Source of the DNA: Isoetes taiwanensis
Taxonomy: Eukaryota > Streptophyta > Lycopodiopsida > Isoetales > Isoetaceae
Assembly (NCBI GenBank): GCA_021234155.1
Contig: JAJEKV010000005.1
Location: forward strand, 22,891,584 to 22,955,583
Direction: 5' to 3'
DNA length: 64,000 nucleotides
Numbering within the stretch: position 1 is the first letter of the stretch; each line of letters opens with the position of its first letter. Position numbers and translations under genes: made by a program. Positions 11,032 through 22,160 of the stretch are shown piece after piece. The notes beneath the pieces were generated by a model. The model searched no databases. It had not been told where the DNA came from and saw only the letters and a program-made list of their open reading frames with translations.

Positions 11032-11951
11032 GGCAAAGAGCGTCGGAACAGGAAGAACTGTCTTGAGAAGGCGGAGAGCGGAGAGCAGAAGACGAAACGC
11101 AGATAGGCGAAAAGGTTTTGGGGTGCACAAGTGTTGGCGAAGGGGCATGATGAGGATGAACCGGCAACCGTTGATGATGCCAGGTGGCGACAGATGCAAA
11201 GGAGGCGATTGAGAGGCAAAATTTTGGCTAAGTCCCCAAACGGTAAAGGGAGAAGTAGTGAACGGTGGCGATGAGACGTAAGGGAATGATCTGATGTGAC
11301 AGCTGGCGAAAGGACACCCATTAATGTTCGACGGGCGTGAAAAGAAGGAATGTCATTTAATGCTGGCAACTCGAAGTGGGATATCATTAAAACGAAGGTG
11401 TCAGAAGGTACCATGGCTAGATATGCGGCGGGAGAAAAGATTCCAAATTAGAAACGACCTTGCATTGCAACCACGTCGGCGAGTTTTCTGATTGGACCAC
11501 GTCGACAGGAGTCCCGTCGGTTGGGCTATATAAGAGGAGCAGTGGGCAACACTGAGATACCCTTGGCGATCATGAGCATGAGTATGGCAGCGGCTGGATT
11601 GAACGAAGATTGCACCATGCCTACCAACTGCCAGGAATGGATAACCTGCAAAATGAACTGCTTGGACCTGTGGAAATGCCACAACCGTGGCATCGCGATG
11701 GACGGCTGGTGCAAGGGGATGGTGAACATCCCACCCGACCAACGCCATGGAGGTGGTGGTCCATCTGTGTTGGGATCGAGGCGGGGACTACTACCACATC
11801 CTGCGCATCACCTCTGCTCCCAACCCGGGAGTAGGGGTTTTAACAGGATTTTGTAAATAGGGCACTTGCCCCATAGAACTGCTCATAGCGAAAGTAAGTG
11901 GGCAATGCTCACATTTTGTAATTTGCCTCTAGTAATATAAATATCTTGTGT
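11032..11951 (-). other. Spacer between integrase and ORF3 of element C
   Basis: No supported coding sequence. On the minus strand it contains a TATA-like CTTATATAGCCC around 11530, upstream of ORF3. That could be an internal promoter or splice-leader region for the third ORF. Confidence 0.35.
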
Positions 11952-14900
11952 TTAGTCACTATCTCGTGGTTTTCGGGTTTTGTGGTGCACCGGATTTGTA
12001 GAAGCTGTCATAAACTTCGTATGAAATTGCTTAAGGCGAAAGCCATTAACCAGAGTGGGTAATGGAGTGCCATCTAACTCGGCTAGTTTGAAAACACTGG
12101 GTTGTACCACTTGAACAATTTGATAAGGACCAAGCCATCTGAACTTTAACTTGCCCGGAAAATTTTTGTAACGAGAATCATAAAGAAGAACCAAATCACC
12201 CTCTTTGAATGTTTTTATCTTAAGGCGTTTGTCATGCAATGATTTCTGCAACTGTTGTCCATGAAGAACACGAATGTAAGCATCTCGCCGAAGTTCATCC
12301 AACTGTTCCAATTGATAAACCCTTTCCTTGAGTGCAGCAGGTGGATTATGTGCTGTAGCAAGTTGGAAACGGAGAGTCGGAAGAATATATTCAAAGGGCA
12401 TCAAAGCTTCTTGACCATAAACCAGTTTGAAAGGAGTGTGGCCAGTAGCAATTTTGAAACTGGTGTTGTAGGCCCAAAGAACAGTAGGCAACTTGTCTTG
12501 CCAATCTGTACGAGAAGCGTCACAAATTTTTTTGAGAACTGTGATGAGTGTTTTGTTGGTACTCTCAGCCAAGCCATTTCCTTGAGGGTAGTAAGGTGTA
12601 CTCTTCCGGTGCTGGATATGAAGATAATCCGTCAGCTCCTTGATGGTATGGTTTACAAAATGCACGCCACGATCACTAACAAGTTCCGTGGGACAACCAA
12701 AACGCGTGATGATGTGCGTGTAGAGAACTTTGGCTGTGCTGGCAGCAGTGTTGTCTGGAAGTGCACAAGCTTCCGCCCATTTGGTAGCATAATCCGTGAT
12801 GACCAGAATATAGCGGGCACGGGTGTGCCGCGCCAGTGGGTCCATTGGCCCCACAAAATCCATTCCCCATTTGCTGAAGGGAAGTGGCGTGGCGACCGGC
12901 GTTAATGGAAGAGCGTCACGGGCCGTGGGTTTTCCCACACGCTGACAAACGTCACACGTGCGAGCATAAGCGTGGGCATCTTTGAAGAGCGTGGGCCAGA
13001 AGTATCCTGTCAAAAGAATTTTGCGTGCCGTGGTGTCACCACTAAAATGACCACCACCAAGCCCGTCGTGGGTTTGTCGAACAATATCTGGCACCTCATG
13101 AGGGAGGACACAACGACGGAGGACCATGTCTTTACCGCGTTTATATAGATGGCCGGCAACCATAGTATAGTCACGGACTTCGCGGAGAAATTGACGGTGA
13201 CGGGAGCGAAGCTTGTCTGGAGAGAGCGTCGGATCTTCCGGAGGAAGAGCACCAGTGAGAAGATATTGCTGAAAGTTGTGAAACCAATGGGGCGTCGCCG
13301 TGACCAGGAACAATTGAGCGTCTGGAAAGGCATCAGAGATATCCATGGAGGGATCATCCGTGTGGATGCATGAAAGATAATCAGGCACCACATGAGACTT
13401 GCCTGCCTTATGAACAATTTCGAAGGGAGCAAACTCTTGTAGAAGAAGGACCCAACGAGCAATTCTACCCGTGGGCGTGGCTTTGTTGATCAAGTAAAGA
13501 AGAGCTTGATGATCAACAAAGAACTTGATCTGGCTACCCAACAAATAATGTCGGAAGCGTTGGACACAGAAAACTAAGCCCAAAGCTTCTCGTTCCGTGG
13601 CAGAGTAGTTGCGCTCAGCAGGATTGAGTTTCCGGCTGGCATGGCGGATCGGTTTATCCGTGTGCTCATCATAGGCCTGAGAGAGAACAACACCAATGGC
13701 AAAAGCCGAGACATCGACATGAACGTGGAAGGGCTTGTCCCATTGAGGGGGAACAAGGACCGGGGCCTGAGTAAGTAACAGCTTCAACTTCTGAAAAGCA
13801 GCTTCCGCTTGGGGATTCCAAGCCCAAGTAGATTCCTCACCCGTGAGTTTATGAATGGGATCAGCAACAGCTGCAAGTCCAGGATTGAAGGTGGAATAGT
13901 AATTAACCTTACCCAGGAAAGATCTTGTCTCTTTGATATTAGATGGTGCTTGAGCCTTCAGTACACAACTGATTTTAGCAGGATCCGTGGTGATTCCCTC
14001 TTGACTGACCACATGACCCAACAAAACGCCTGAGGTGACACAGAAAGTGCACTTCTCAGGATTGAGACTAATGCCAGATTCACCACATTTTTGAAAAACA
14101 AGCTCCAATTTGTCCAAGTGATCATCCATGGAGCTGTAGGCCGAAAAATCATCTTGAAATATCTGAAGAAAAGGGTTATCCTTCATAAAATCGTGAAACA
14201 CGGAGAGCATAATGCGCTGAAAAGTTGAAGGAGAATTTGATAAACCGAAAGGGACCACCTTGTAGGCAAAAGTGCCCCACGGGGTGGTGAAGGTAGTTTT
14301 GAGTTGATCTTCTTGCTTGATAGAAATGTGATTGTACCCCGAAAAACCATCCATGAAAGAGTACGTCTCATGACCAGCAACTTCTTCAAGAACCTGGTCA
14401 GTGAAGGGAAGCGGAAAGTGATCACGCTCCGTAGCTTGATTGAGTTTTCGGTAGTCCACGCAAACGCGGATCTTACCATTGTGTTTTAGAGCAATGATGA
14501 TGGGGCTCACCCATTCAGAATGTTTGACCTCATAAATCAGGCCAGCAGCTAAGAGTTTATCAATTTCGGCCTTGACGCGGTCACGGTAATTTGGGTTGAG
14601 CCTGTACTGTCGTTGCTAGATTGGGCGTGCATCTGGTTTGGTAGGAATGGTGAGTTCCCCCAATTCTTTTTTGATGCCTCGAAGGTCTTTGTAGCTCCAA
14701 GCAAAAATATGTTTGAACTTCTTGAGCAATCCACAGTAGCGTGCTTTATAGGTAGGCGGAAGTTTAGCAGCTAAGCGGACTGGTTGATTGTTACCAATGT
14801 CCACGATTTCCACTTCTGGAGTTTGAATATGAGGAACAACCTCCGTGTCTTGAACTTGATGAGCAGGAGGTTGAAGCATGACAGGAGGAACAACATTTAG

Positions 14901-15041
14901 AGTGGTGAAGAAAAGAGGTTTCTTTGGCGTCATCAAGCAAAGGTTCTTTGCATGGCCCGGCATGAACATCGGCGATCTCTGAAGAAGTGATGGTATCTGA
15001 AAAATGATCAAGATGTTGAATCGATTGCGAGGAAGCCGGTA
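11952..15041 (-). pseudogene. Element C pol: reverse transcriptase, RNase H, integrase
   Basis: One minus-strand frame runs from about 15041 to a stop at 11952, broken only by a TAG at 14618-14616. After the amber codon come RT (VDYRKLNQ; catalytic D in FMDGFSGY; FQDD box near 14155, an F[x]DD form as in Athila relatives), RNase H (HVDVSAFAIG, EREAL, FVDHQALL) and an HHCC zinc finger (H..H in HDGLGGGH, CDVC). The integrase core shows D in GMDFVGP, D in VSDRGVHF and E in GLAESTNK with D-D(35)-E spacing, and the C-terminal LGPY motif. No chromodomain follows. This is non-chromovirus Ty3/gypsy (OTA type). The frame differs from gag-protease, so pol may need frameshifting. Apart from the amber codon no domain is visibly damaged. 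Confidence 0.92.
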
Positions 15042-15064
15042 AGGGTCAAAGAGGCGGCCCCGCT

Positions 15065-17935
15065 TTAGTCCCGATCCAGCGTCATCTCACCCCAAGGATC
15101 AGCATACTCAGGGTAGGATGAGAGAGGCAGACCCGCTGGAGGAGCTTGAGCATGATAGATGTTTTGTGCTTCTTCAGAGTCCGTATCAGAGATGGAAGGT
15201 TCAGCATTTTCGACAGAGATCAATTTGCCAGTTTCCAAATCCATCGTGGCATTGAGATGTCCATCAGTGATAACAAGTTGGTCCGTGGCCCAGTAATGAA
15301 TACTCTTAGCCTGGCGGAGAAAAGGTCTACCAACCAGCATTTCATAATCACCAGGATCTTCCCCAGCTTTCCAAACACCAAATTCCAAGGGGAATTTGAG
15401 ATCACCAATGCTGATATGGAGAAGAGGAGTGACACCTTGAGGGCGTGTGATATGGCCATTGGCCAACTTGATGTCATAAGGGGCACGGTACAATTGTTTG
15501 ATGCCCAATTGCTTTCGGAGCTTATCAGTAATAAGATTGACGGCACTACCACCATCAATTTGGACATGATTGACTTGCTGATTGCCCACCGTGGCGTGCA
15601 CCGTGGGTGTTGAGGTCGCAACAGCTCCTACCAGAACCGTGGGAAGAGGTAACTGATCTTTAAGAGCTGGACAGAGTTTCAAAATAGTGGCCAAGCTCAA
15701 AGGAATCTTGATCTTGGCAAGTTCCTCTTGAAGTTCCAAGGGAACATGAGAAAAGGGGTCCGCAGGGTCCAATGGAGCCGGAGTCTGAGGTAAAGAAGCA
15801 GAGACTTCTTTGAGAAGTTCCACCTCAGCATCAATATTTGGATATGGCTGAGAGCAAGCGCTGGTGGATGATGACGGCGCTGCCTGACGCTGCTGAGCTC
15901 GAGTGGTGGCGTGAACATTTGCCAAGGTTCTACCTTCCGCAGTCTGCAAAAGTTTCAGAATACTTTGGCGCACTTTAGGCATGACGTGAGGCATGAGTTT
16001 GTCAAGATCAGGCGCGAAGTGAACTTTTTTATCATCTTCATGAGGGACGGTGTCCACAGCAAAAGCAGGTTGCGTCTCATGTGGAAGGATGGTCAACGGG
16101 CGTGAAGCCCGTGTGTGACGTGAGACGAGACCAACCCAATTTGATTGCTGGACAGGGTTGAGAGCCTGATAAATCTCCTCTTGAGCTTGTTGATCCATAG
16201 GATTGGAGGTAGATGCAACTTGCTGTGGTCGCTGTTGTTGAGGCGGCCGTGGTGGCTTTCGCAAAACAGGACGGGGGCCTTGTTTACCGTTGGCCACCCA
16301 GAGTTGATAAGCCGTAAGGCGTACTGAAGCGGGTTGATTCGAACCGGGAAGTTGGACTTGAACTTGAGGTAGTTGAGGGCACGCCGTGGTGGTGTGACCC
16401 CATTCATGACAATGATAGCATTGAGCCTTTGAAGGATCAAAAGGAGAACGGTTGCCTTGTCCCCGTGGCCGCTGAGATTGCTGTGTCTGTTGATACTGCT
16501 GCGGTTGTTGAGTTGGATATTGCTGAGGCTGATAGGGCTGTTGTTGTGGAGGCGTGGTCTGGACTTGAAAAACCATTTTGTTTCTGAAGGGTGTAGGATG
16601 AGAACGAGTGCATTCTTCCGTGGCGTGATTGCACATATTACACCTTTTGCAGTGAGGAGGTCCATTGGAGGAGTTGCATTCATTTGCCAAATGGCCTTGA
16701 TATTTGCAAATATGACACCAGATCTGTGAGCGTTGTGGATTTGTTTGCTGAGGCTGAGCAGAAGTCTGAGGAACCATGACGGGGGGCATGAAAGGGAGTT
16801 CTGTGAGAGCAACGCCTCGAGAAGAGACATTGACCGAGTGATTGACCAATTCAATCGCCTGCTCCAGAGATTTTGGACGCAGGTATTCTGTCATGAGGCG
16901 AATGGCAGGAGGAAGACCCTGCAGGAACCAGACGAGGATCTGGCTTTGCGTGGGGTATTCCTGGAGTTTACTGACAAGAATGTGAAGACGATCCGCAAAG
17001 TCCCTGGCGGACTCCGTGGGCTCTTGTTGAAGGTCATTGAGTTGCTTGAGGAGTAACTGATCATCATCCGTGGTGCCATAATGAGACAGAAAAGCGGTCT
17101 TCATTTCCTGCCAACTTTGTTTCCAGTGGCTTTTGTTGGCCATTAACCACTGATGAGGGGCGCCTCTGAGCGTGGTCGAAAAGATATGAAACTTGAGTTG
17201 TGGCTGCGCATGACAATTCAGAATGGCCAAGGCTTCGAATTCCTCCATATGGGCTTGAGCACTCTGATCCAGAGGTTTGCCTTTAGTGTTGCCAAAAGTG
17301 GGATAAGTCAGTTTCAAATTATGAGCGGGAGGTGAAGACGGAACTTGCGTATAAACAGGCGGATTGGGTGGAGGATATGCAGAAGCATAGAGAGGTGGAA
17401 CAGTCTGGTGCTGAGAGTCTGGGGGTGGGACTGAAAAAACGTGTGGTCCAGCAAAAGCTGCAACTGGTGGTGAAGGGCCTTGAGCCTCTTCATTAGGCTT
17501 AAGATCAGTGACCTGATACACAGGAAAAGTGTGCTGAAGAGATGGTGAATGCGGAAACTCATGAACATGGGAAGGGCCAAAGGAGACTTGAGGATAGCCC
17601 ATTCCAGCAGGAGGGGAAGAAGGTTGGGACGGCTGAGGGGTGTGACCGGAAGGAATATGGATATAGGTGCTCTCAGGAGTGTGGAAATAATGAGGCGTGG
17701 GCTGAACAGGGGTATGCTGTGGAGATTGAGGTTGAGAACAATGCCGACACACAGGGGGAGACCCTGGTCGAGAATGAGCAGGAGGGGCCGACTGAGCTCT
17801 GGAGCGGATACGACCACCCTCAATGTCATAAGCAGTGTCATACATGTCGCGAACAGCCTCGCGTCGTTGATGGCGCTCCAGTCGAGCCGTCGTTTGGCAA
17901 AGTAGTTCTTCAGGAGTGAAACCTCGAGCCAACAT
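15065..17935 (-). CDS. Element C gag-protease polyprotein
   Basis: Intact 956-codon ORF from ATG 17935. Residues 1-200 are Pro/Ser/Gln-rich. The capsid-like Retrotrans_gag domain follows (QWLMANKSHWKQSW, ESARDFADRLHILVSKL). Three CCHC zinc knuckles come next: CHICKYQGHLANEC near residue 405, CKRCNMCNHATEEC shortly after, and CYHCHEWGHTTTAC near residue 505, with Gln-rich linkers. A retropepsin-like aspartic protease has its active site at IDGGSAVNLI near residue 790. The ORF ends just before the pol frame. A candidate primer binding site lies 19 bases upstream of the start, so this ATG is convincing. Gag forms the particle and binds RNA; the protease processes gag-pol. The length and lack of stops suggest a comparatively young element. 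Confidence 0.93.
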   Translation of the reverse strand: MLARGFTPEELLCQTTARLERHQRREAVRDMYDTAYDIEGGRIRSRAQSAPPAHSRPGSPPVCRHCSQPQSPQHTPVQPTPHYFHTPESTYIHIPSGHTPQPSQPSSPPAGMGYPQVSFGPSHVHEFPHSPSLQHTFPVYQVTDLKPNEEAQGPSPPVAAFAGPHVFSVPPPDSQHQTVPPLYASAYPPPNPPVYTQVPSSPPAHNLKLTYPTFGNTKGKPLDQSAQAHMEEFEALAILNCHAQPQLKFHIFSTTLRGAPHQWLMANKSHWKQSWQEMKTAFLSHYGTTDDDQLLLKQLNDLQQEPTESARDFADRLHILVSKLQEYPTQSQILVWFLQGLPPAIRLMTEYLRPKSLEQAIELVNHSVNVSSRGVALTELPFMPPVMVPQTSAQPQQTNPQRSQIWCHICKYQGHLANECNSSNGPPHCKRCNMCNHATEECTRSHPTPFRNKMVFQVQTTPPQQQPYQPQQYPTQQPQQYQQTQQSQRPRGQGNRSPFDPSKAQCYHCHEWGHTTTACPQLPQVQVQLPGSNQPASVRLTAYQLWVANGKQGPRPVLRKPPRPPQQQRPQQVASTSNPMDQQAQEEIYQALNPVQQSNWVGLVSRHTRASRPLTILPHETQPAFAVDTVPHEDDKKVHFAPDLDKLMPHVMPKVRQSILKLLQTAEGRTLANVHATTRAQQRQAAPSSSTSACSQPYPNIDAEVELLKEVSASLPQTPAPLDPADPFSHVPLELQEELAKIKIPLSLATILKLCPALKDQLPLPTVLVGAVATSTPTVHATVGNQQVNHVQIDGGSAVNLITDKLRKQLGIKQLYRAPYDIKLANGHITRPQGVTPLLHISIGDLKFPLEFGVWKAGEDPGDYEMLVGRPFLRQAKSIHYWATDQLVITDGHLNATMDLETGKLISVENAEPSISDTDSEEAQNIYHAQAPPAGLPLSSYPEYADPWGEMTLDRD

Positions 17936-17953
17936 GATGGAAGAAAAATCAGA

Positions 17954-17969
17954 CCTGGCAGCGGCGACA
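17954..17969 (-). other. Primer binding site of element C
   Basis: On the minus strand TGTCGCCGCTGCCAGG lies one base after an LTR-like CA end. It matches the common plant Ty3 primer site complementary to tRNA-Asp (TGGCGCCGTTGCCGGG) at 13 of 16 positions. The match is my comparison with the known consensus, not a search. Confidence 0.6.
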
Positions 17970-17970
17970 G

Positions 17971-18360
17971 TGTTTGGGGTCTGGGTTCGGGAACTCCTGC
18001 AAGACAGCCCTCTGTGAGGACCCTTGGATCTAACAGGAGAATCCGGGAACTATGTCACGCGGGATTTGCAAAGAGAACAAGAAAAAGAAAACAGAAAGCA
18101 AAAAGAGAACAATGAGATCACAATAATGAGAATAACTTCCTTGATGTCAATGAAGATACATGAGCTCTCGCAGCCGAGAGAAAACTGAAGTGAGACAAGA
18201 CTCAAAACTCATCTAAAAACTAGAGTGCTAGCTCTACTCATATATATAGTACAATGGCCTTTGGCCCAATATAGACATTCTGACTGATTTCGGTGCCGAC
18301 TCCTGGAAGGAGGCCTGATTTGCAGGAATGCTGACGGTGCCTCTTGAAGTGCCTGAAATC
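17971..18360 (-). mobile_element. 5' LTR (U3-R-U5) of element C, outer boundary uncertain
   Basis: The LTR ends (minus strand) with AAACA at 17971, next to the primer site. A TATA box (TATATATA, 18248-18241) sits about 270 bases upstream of that end, followed by a pyrimidine-rich R/U5. The upstream (higher-coordinate) start is not defined because no second copy lies in the window; it may reach 18.6 kb. The partner 3' LTR should lie left of the A insertion, beyond position 1. Confidence 0.55.
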
Positions 18361-18392
18361 ACGCTGACGCTGACGCGGGCGGTGACGGGCCG

Positions 18393-18668
18393 TCACTTGT
18401 CTGAGCGCCTCCTCTTGACGCCCGGCGTGGTCTTTGTCTGCGTGGTCTGCTTGGTCTTCTGCTGGGCTTTTGACGACTGACCTGTGTTTGACTGTAGATC
18501 CTTGGCCTTGACTTGGTCCGTTGTATGCATGAATAGTCCTGTACCAGGAGGCACAGGACTAACAAGCAGCAAAGCAAAAGTTGGTCCAGCACTTCGAAGA
18601 CTCACTAGCATGTGCTCTCCATGCAGAGTCACTTGTATGCCTAGGGACATGAAGTTAGCTAGGTTCAT
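18393..18668 (-). CDS. Unrecognised 91-codon ORF
   Basis: ATG 18668 to the stop at 18393. The N-terminal part is moderately hydrophobic (FALLLVSPVPPGTGLF); the C-terminal 40 residues are Lys/Gln/Thr-rich and end KRRRSDK, resembling a nuclear-localisation tail. It lies between the C LTR and the solo LTR, whose insertion point is just 15 bases upstream of the ATG. No family recognised; it may be an exon fragment or LTR-encoded frame. Confidence 0.25.
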   Translation of the reverse strand: MNLANFMSLGIQVTLHGEHMLVSLRSAGPTFALLLVSPVPPGTGLFMHTTDQVKAKDLQSNTGQSSKAQQKTKQTTQTKTTPGVKRRRSDK

Positions 18669-18683
18669 AAAGAAGGAAGATTG

Positions 18684-21272
18684 CTAACTGTTGAAGGTGT
18701 TCCTGGCAAAACCTTCAACCTCAGTGGTTTAGAACCTCCAGGTTGCTTAAGGCAACCACTCTGAGTGCAAAAATTCTAAGAATAATGCTCAAGAGATTGT
18801 TTGAAACAGCTTTCCCTAAATGATAAAAAGTCTGCCTCAGTAGAATGTCTGCCACATGCACACCACTTGAGCTTTGGGCATGATTCTTGTTTGCATAGAT
18901 GCTCAACACCTATAATTGTCTGGCTGCAAAAGTCTGAGTGAATCTGATAAGGGTAGATAGGCCAAATTCTTGTTCCTGACCCAGTCAATTTCTGGTCAAT
19001 ATCCCTGGCAGAGAGCTCACTTTATAATCTCGCTAATGGCAATAGAATTTTTGGTTTTGAAAGCTTTACCTATTTAGAAAAGGTCTGCACACAAGGGGCC
19101 TTGATGTTTTTGGCAAATAGAATTCTAAATTTTTTCTTTTTGAATATTTTGGCTTACTGCTGTAAAGTGTAGACAATTGTGAACAAGATTCTGTCTATGG
19201 AAGGAAAGCATACTAATTCTAATGCTCCTATATTTAATATGCATTACATGGTAATCTTAATGCCCTAGGCATTTCTATCTCTTATTCTAATGCTCAATGC
19301 TGACTTCTGCTACAATAGATCTAGAACAGATGATTCACCCTTGTATCGATGATCTAGAGTAACACAAGGATTGTTTTGCACTTGCAGAGAACATGTTGAG
19401 ATGTCACATTCATGATATTTGGCTGCTAAAATAGGATGTAGCAAAAAACTCTGGTGGCAGCTACTTTTTTTTTAGAACAGATCAACACTTGGCACAAATA
19501 TTCAACAACAAGGGTCGGATTTTCAATTAATTCAAGTACTCAAAAGCAAACAATATGAATCCCAAGCTCTGAGTCTTGGGCACAAGATCAAATAGGTAGA
19601 CAATAAATCAATCCAGACAATTTAGTCAATAATCCGAATTGCAAATCAAGTTTGGAGGTCAGAATCAAGCTCAAATCGATCAAGCCGGTCCTTCTTCAAA
19701 GCAAGCAATCACTTCTTCGCCTTAAAGCCCTTGATCTTTTCTCCTGTAAAAAAGTCCCTTTTGTAGATGCTCTGTTCTGTTGCGTTCTTGATTAATTCCA
19801 TTCAATTCTCTGTCTTTTTGCATCCAATGTGTGTTCTTGGCATTAAACAGAGTGATCCGGCAGGTTTGAGGTATGATTGAGTGGTTAGTTTGGCCGAATC
19901 AAACGGATCTTGGCGCTCTCAGGTTTTAGGGTTCTTGAAAATTCGAATGAAATATCCCACATGCTTTTTTCGGTTCGGCAACTCAAGGTATATAACGAAA
20001 AGAAAATCCAGTATATATAATAATTGCGTGCAATATCCACGTGGGATTCGGTACCTCAACCGCCCCACACGCCCAGATGTTCCACTTGGCATGGGGGAAT
20101 TGGCTGGGGAGAAAAGATAGGTTGGGGGTAGATAGGGAAAATTTTTTACTCTAGGGACTAAGGCACGATTCCCTAGGAGGCGAATATAAGGCTCAAGATA
20201 AAACCATTTTTCAATTTTCTTTTTTTCAAAGGGAATCATTTTTTGCACTCTAGAAGATTCTGGAATCTTTTCTTGCAATAGGGCACTCTTGACTTTGGCT
20301 TAAAAATGGCTCAAGAGGTGAATAATGTGGCATGTGAAAGTGATGACAAGGCTAGGTGGGCATGACATGGCAAATGGTGATGGTGACGTGTCAATCAACT
20401 TGGGCTTAGAAAATTCTTTCTAGTCAAAATTGCAAGTGATGAGATCATGATGTGTGTGACATGTGGATGGTGATGTGGTGGTGCTAATGATGATGTGGCA
20501 AGATGATGTGTCATCTCATGGGTGCAAATTTGAGGCTTTTGACACCAACTTAAAGTTTGAACAAGGAAATGGAAGCATGACATGGCATGACTAGAGTGGT
20601 GATGTGTATGGTGACTTGGATGACTAGAGTGGTGATGTGTATGGTGACTTGGCACATAGAATGTATCCTTCATGGGTCAATTTTTGTAAAATGCAACTTT
20701 TGACATTCCCTTGGGCATACTTGAGTTTTGAACATTTCCCTTAGGGATTTTGGGACTTTTCCCCTTTCTTTGACCATGATGCACGAAATGTTGACTTTTG
20801 ACCACATGTACGACCAAGTCAAATGAAGTTTTGGACTTTTGGAAGGTGATGAAATAGTGTGAAAAGTGTGTGACAAGTGAATGGTTCTTAAAGGTGTATT
20901 TTTTACTAGAAAGAATTTTCAAAGCTAAGTTTGACTTGGAAAGGAATTGTATGCATGGAATTCAAAGTCTCATGGGGTATGGGGGATGTGGAATGGGAAT
21001 CAAACTGCACAAAGATGCCAAGCACTCAAATGATCACATACCAAGAGATGATCTTCTAGGGGTCTTCTTTTCTTCCTCCTCTTCTCTTTTGCTTGATTCT
21101 CCTCTTGCCTCTTTTGAGTGACCTGGGTTAATTGTCCTCCCCTTGCTCTTCAAACCTTCAATGTATGCCAATAAAGCATTCTTCTAGTGCCTTGTAATTC
21201 AGATCAAAGTGTAAGGATTAGTCTAGAAATGTGCTTAGCTCTTCCATGCTGCCATAACATGGCAGCACTAAC
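18684..21272 (-). mobile_element. Solo LTR with CTAAC target duplication
   Basis: The LTR occupies 18689-21267 (2579 bp). It starts, on the minus strand, TGCTGCC and ends TTCAACA. Immediately outside are CTAAC at 18684-18688 and CTAAC at 21268-21272, a perfect 5-bp target duplication. No internal coding region remains, so this is a solo LTR produced by LTR-LTR recombination. It is homologous to the split LTR at 27654-34636 (for example GTTCTAAACCACTGAGGTTG here versus GTTCTAAACCATTGAGGTTG there). A 33-bp tandem duplication lies inside it at 20588-20653. Confidence 0.9.
20588..20653. repeat. 33-bp tandem repeat, two copies, inside the solo LTR
   Basis: Units at 20588-20620 and 20621-20653 begin TGACTAGAGTGGTGATGTGT and are identical as far as I can see. 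The surrounding LTR is rich in GATGTG/CATCAC words. Confidence 0.85.
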
Positions 21273-22160
21273 TGGATGTAATTGTAAATTTTTTTTGTAA
21301 ATATAAAAATGTGCTTTGAGCAAGTTCTAAAGTGCAAAATTGTAAGTATTAAAGTTGTAATAATGACGTGCATTTGAAGTTAGTTAATTTGGACAAAAAG
21401 TCACTGCTTTGTGCCCCACCCCTCACAGAGTGCGCCAAGAGCATTTCCAAAACTTTTGAGAATATCTAGCATTATAATAGGGATTTTTTTTTATGTTTTT
21501 ATACTGTTTTCTCTAAGGTTTTCATATGATTTGGTGGCCGTATTCATCCAGGTGTACTAAAGAGTATTTCTAGAGTGCAACCTTTTGTTAGCCATTGATT
21601 TTAGAAAAGGGGGCAAATCCTGTGGTGGGGATTTTTTATGCTGGTTGTGAATATCCTCCCATTATTTTTAGGATTTAATATCTAAGGCTAGGATGCATGA
21701 GCAGCGGTTCGAGAAATTCCTTGGAAGATCCGGCGTTGATATGGGTCAGCTATGGTGAATCCATGCCTCTTTATGGTACCCGGCTCTGTTTAAAAGATGT
21801 CCATAATGCCATTTCCCTTTTGGGCATGTCTTCATCTCCGTCCCTTTTTCTCTAATTCATGCTGCATTTCTGTCCTTCTTCCCCCTTTGCGTTCTTGTAC
21901 TAGATGGGCATGATTGAGAAAGTGGTGGGCTTCTTTCTGTGATGCTCTGCGAATGCTTTACACATCGGATTTGCCTGCTTTCATTTCTGTTGGGTTATGG
22001 TTGGGCCTCAAATTTTCGGCACTTATGTCATGCGGACCTGCATTTGCCTTGGGGTGAAGATATTCAAATATTTGTAGCTCGGTAAGACCCTCTTATTTTT
22101 ACTCCAGAAGTGATATTATCAATATTGAGTTCTGTTTATCCCACATTGCGTAACGTTCAA
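21273..22160. other. Intergenic, no gene seen
   Basis: AT-rich with no convincing ORF. 21408-21460 (CACCCCTCACAGAGTGCGCC, then CATTTCCAAAACTTTTGAG) recurs at 25218-25265, so part of it is dispersed repeat. Confidence 0.5.
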
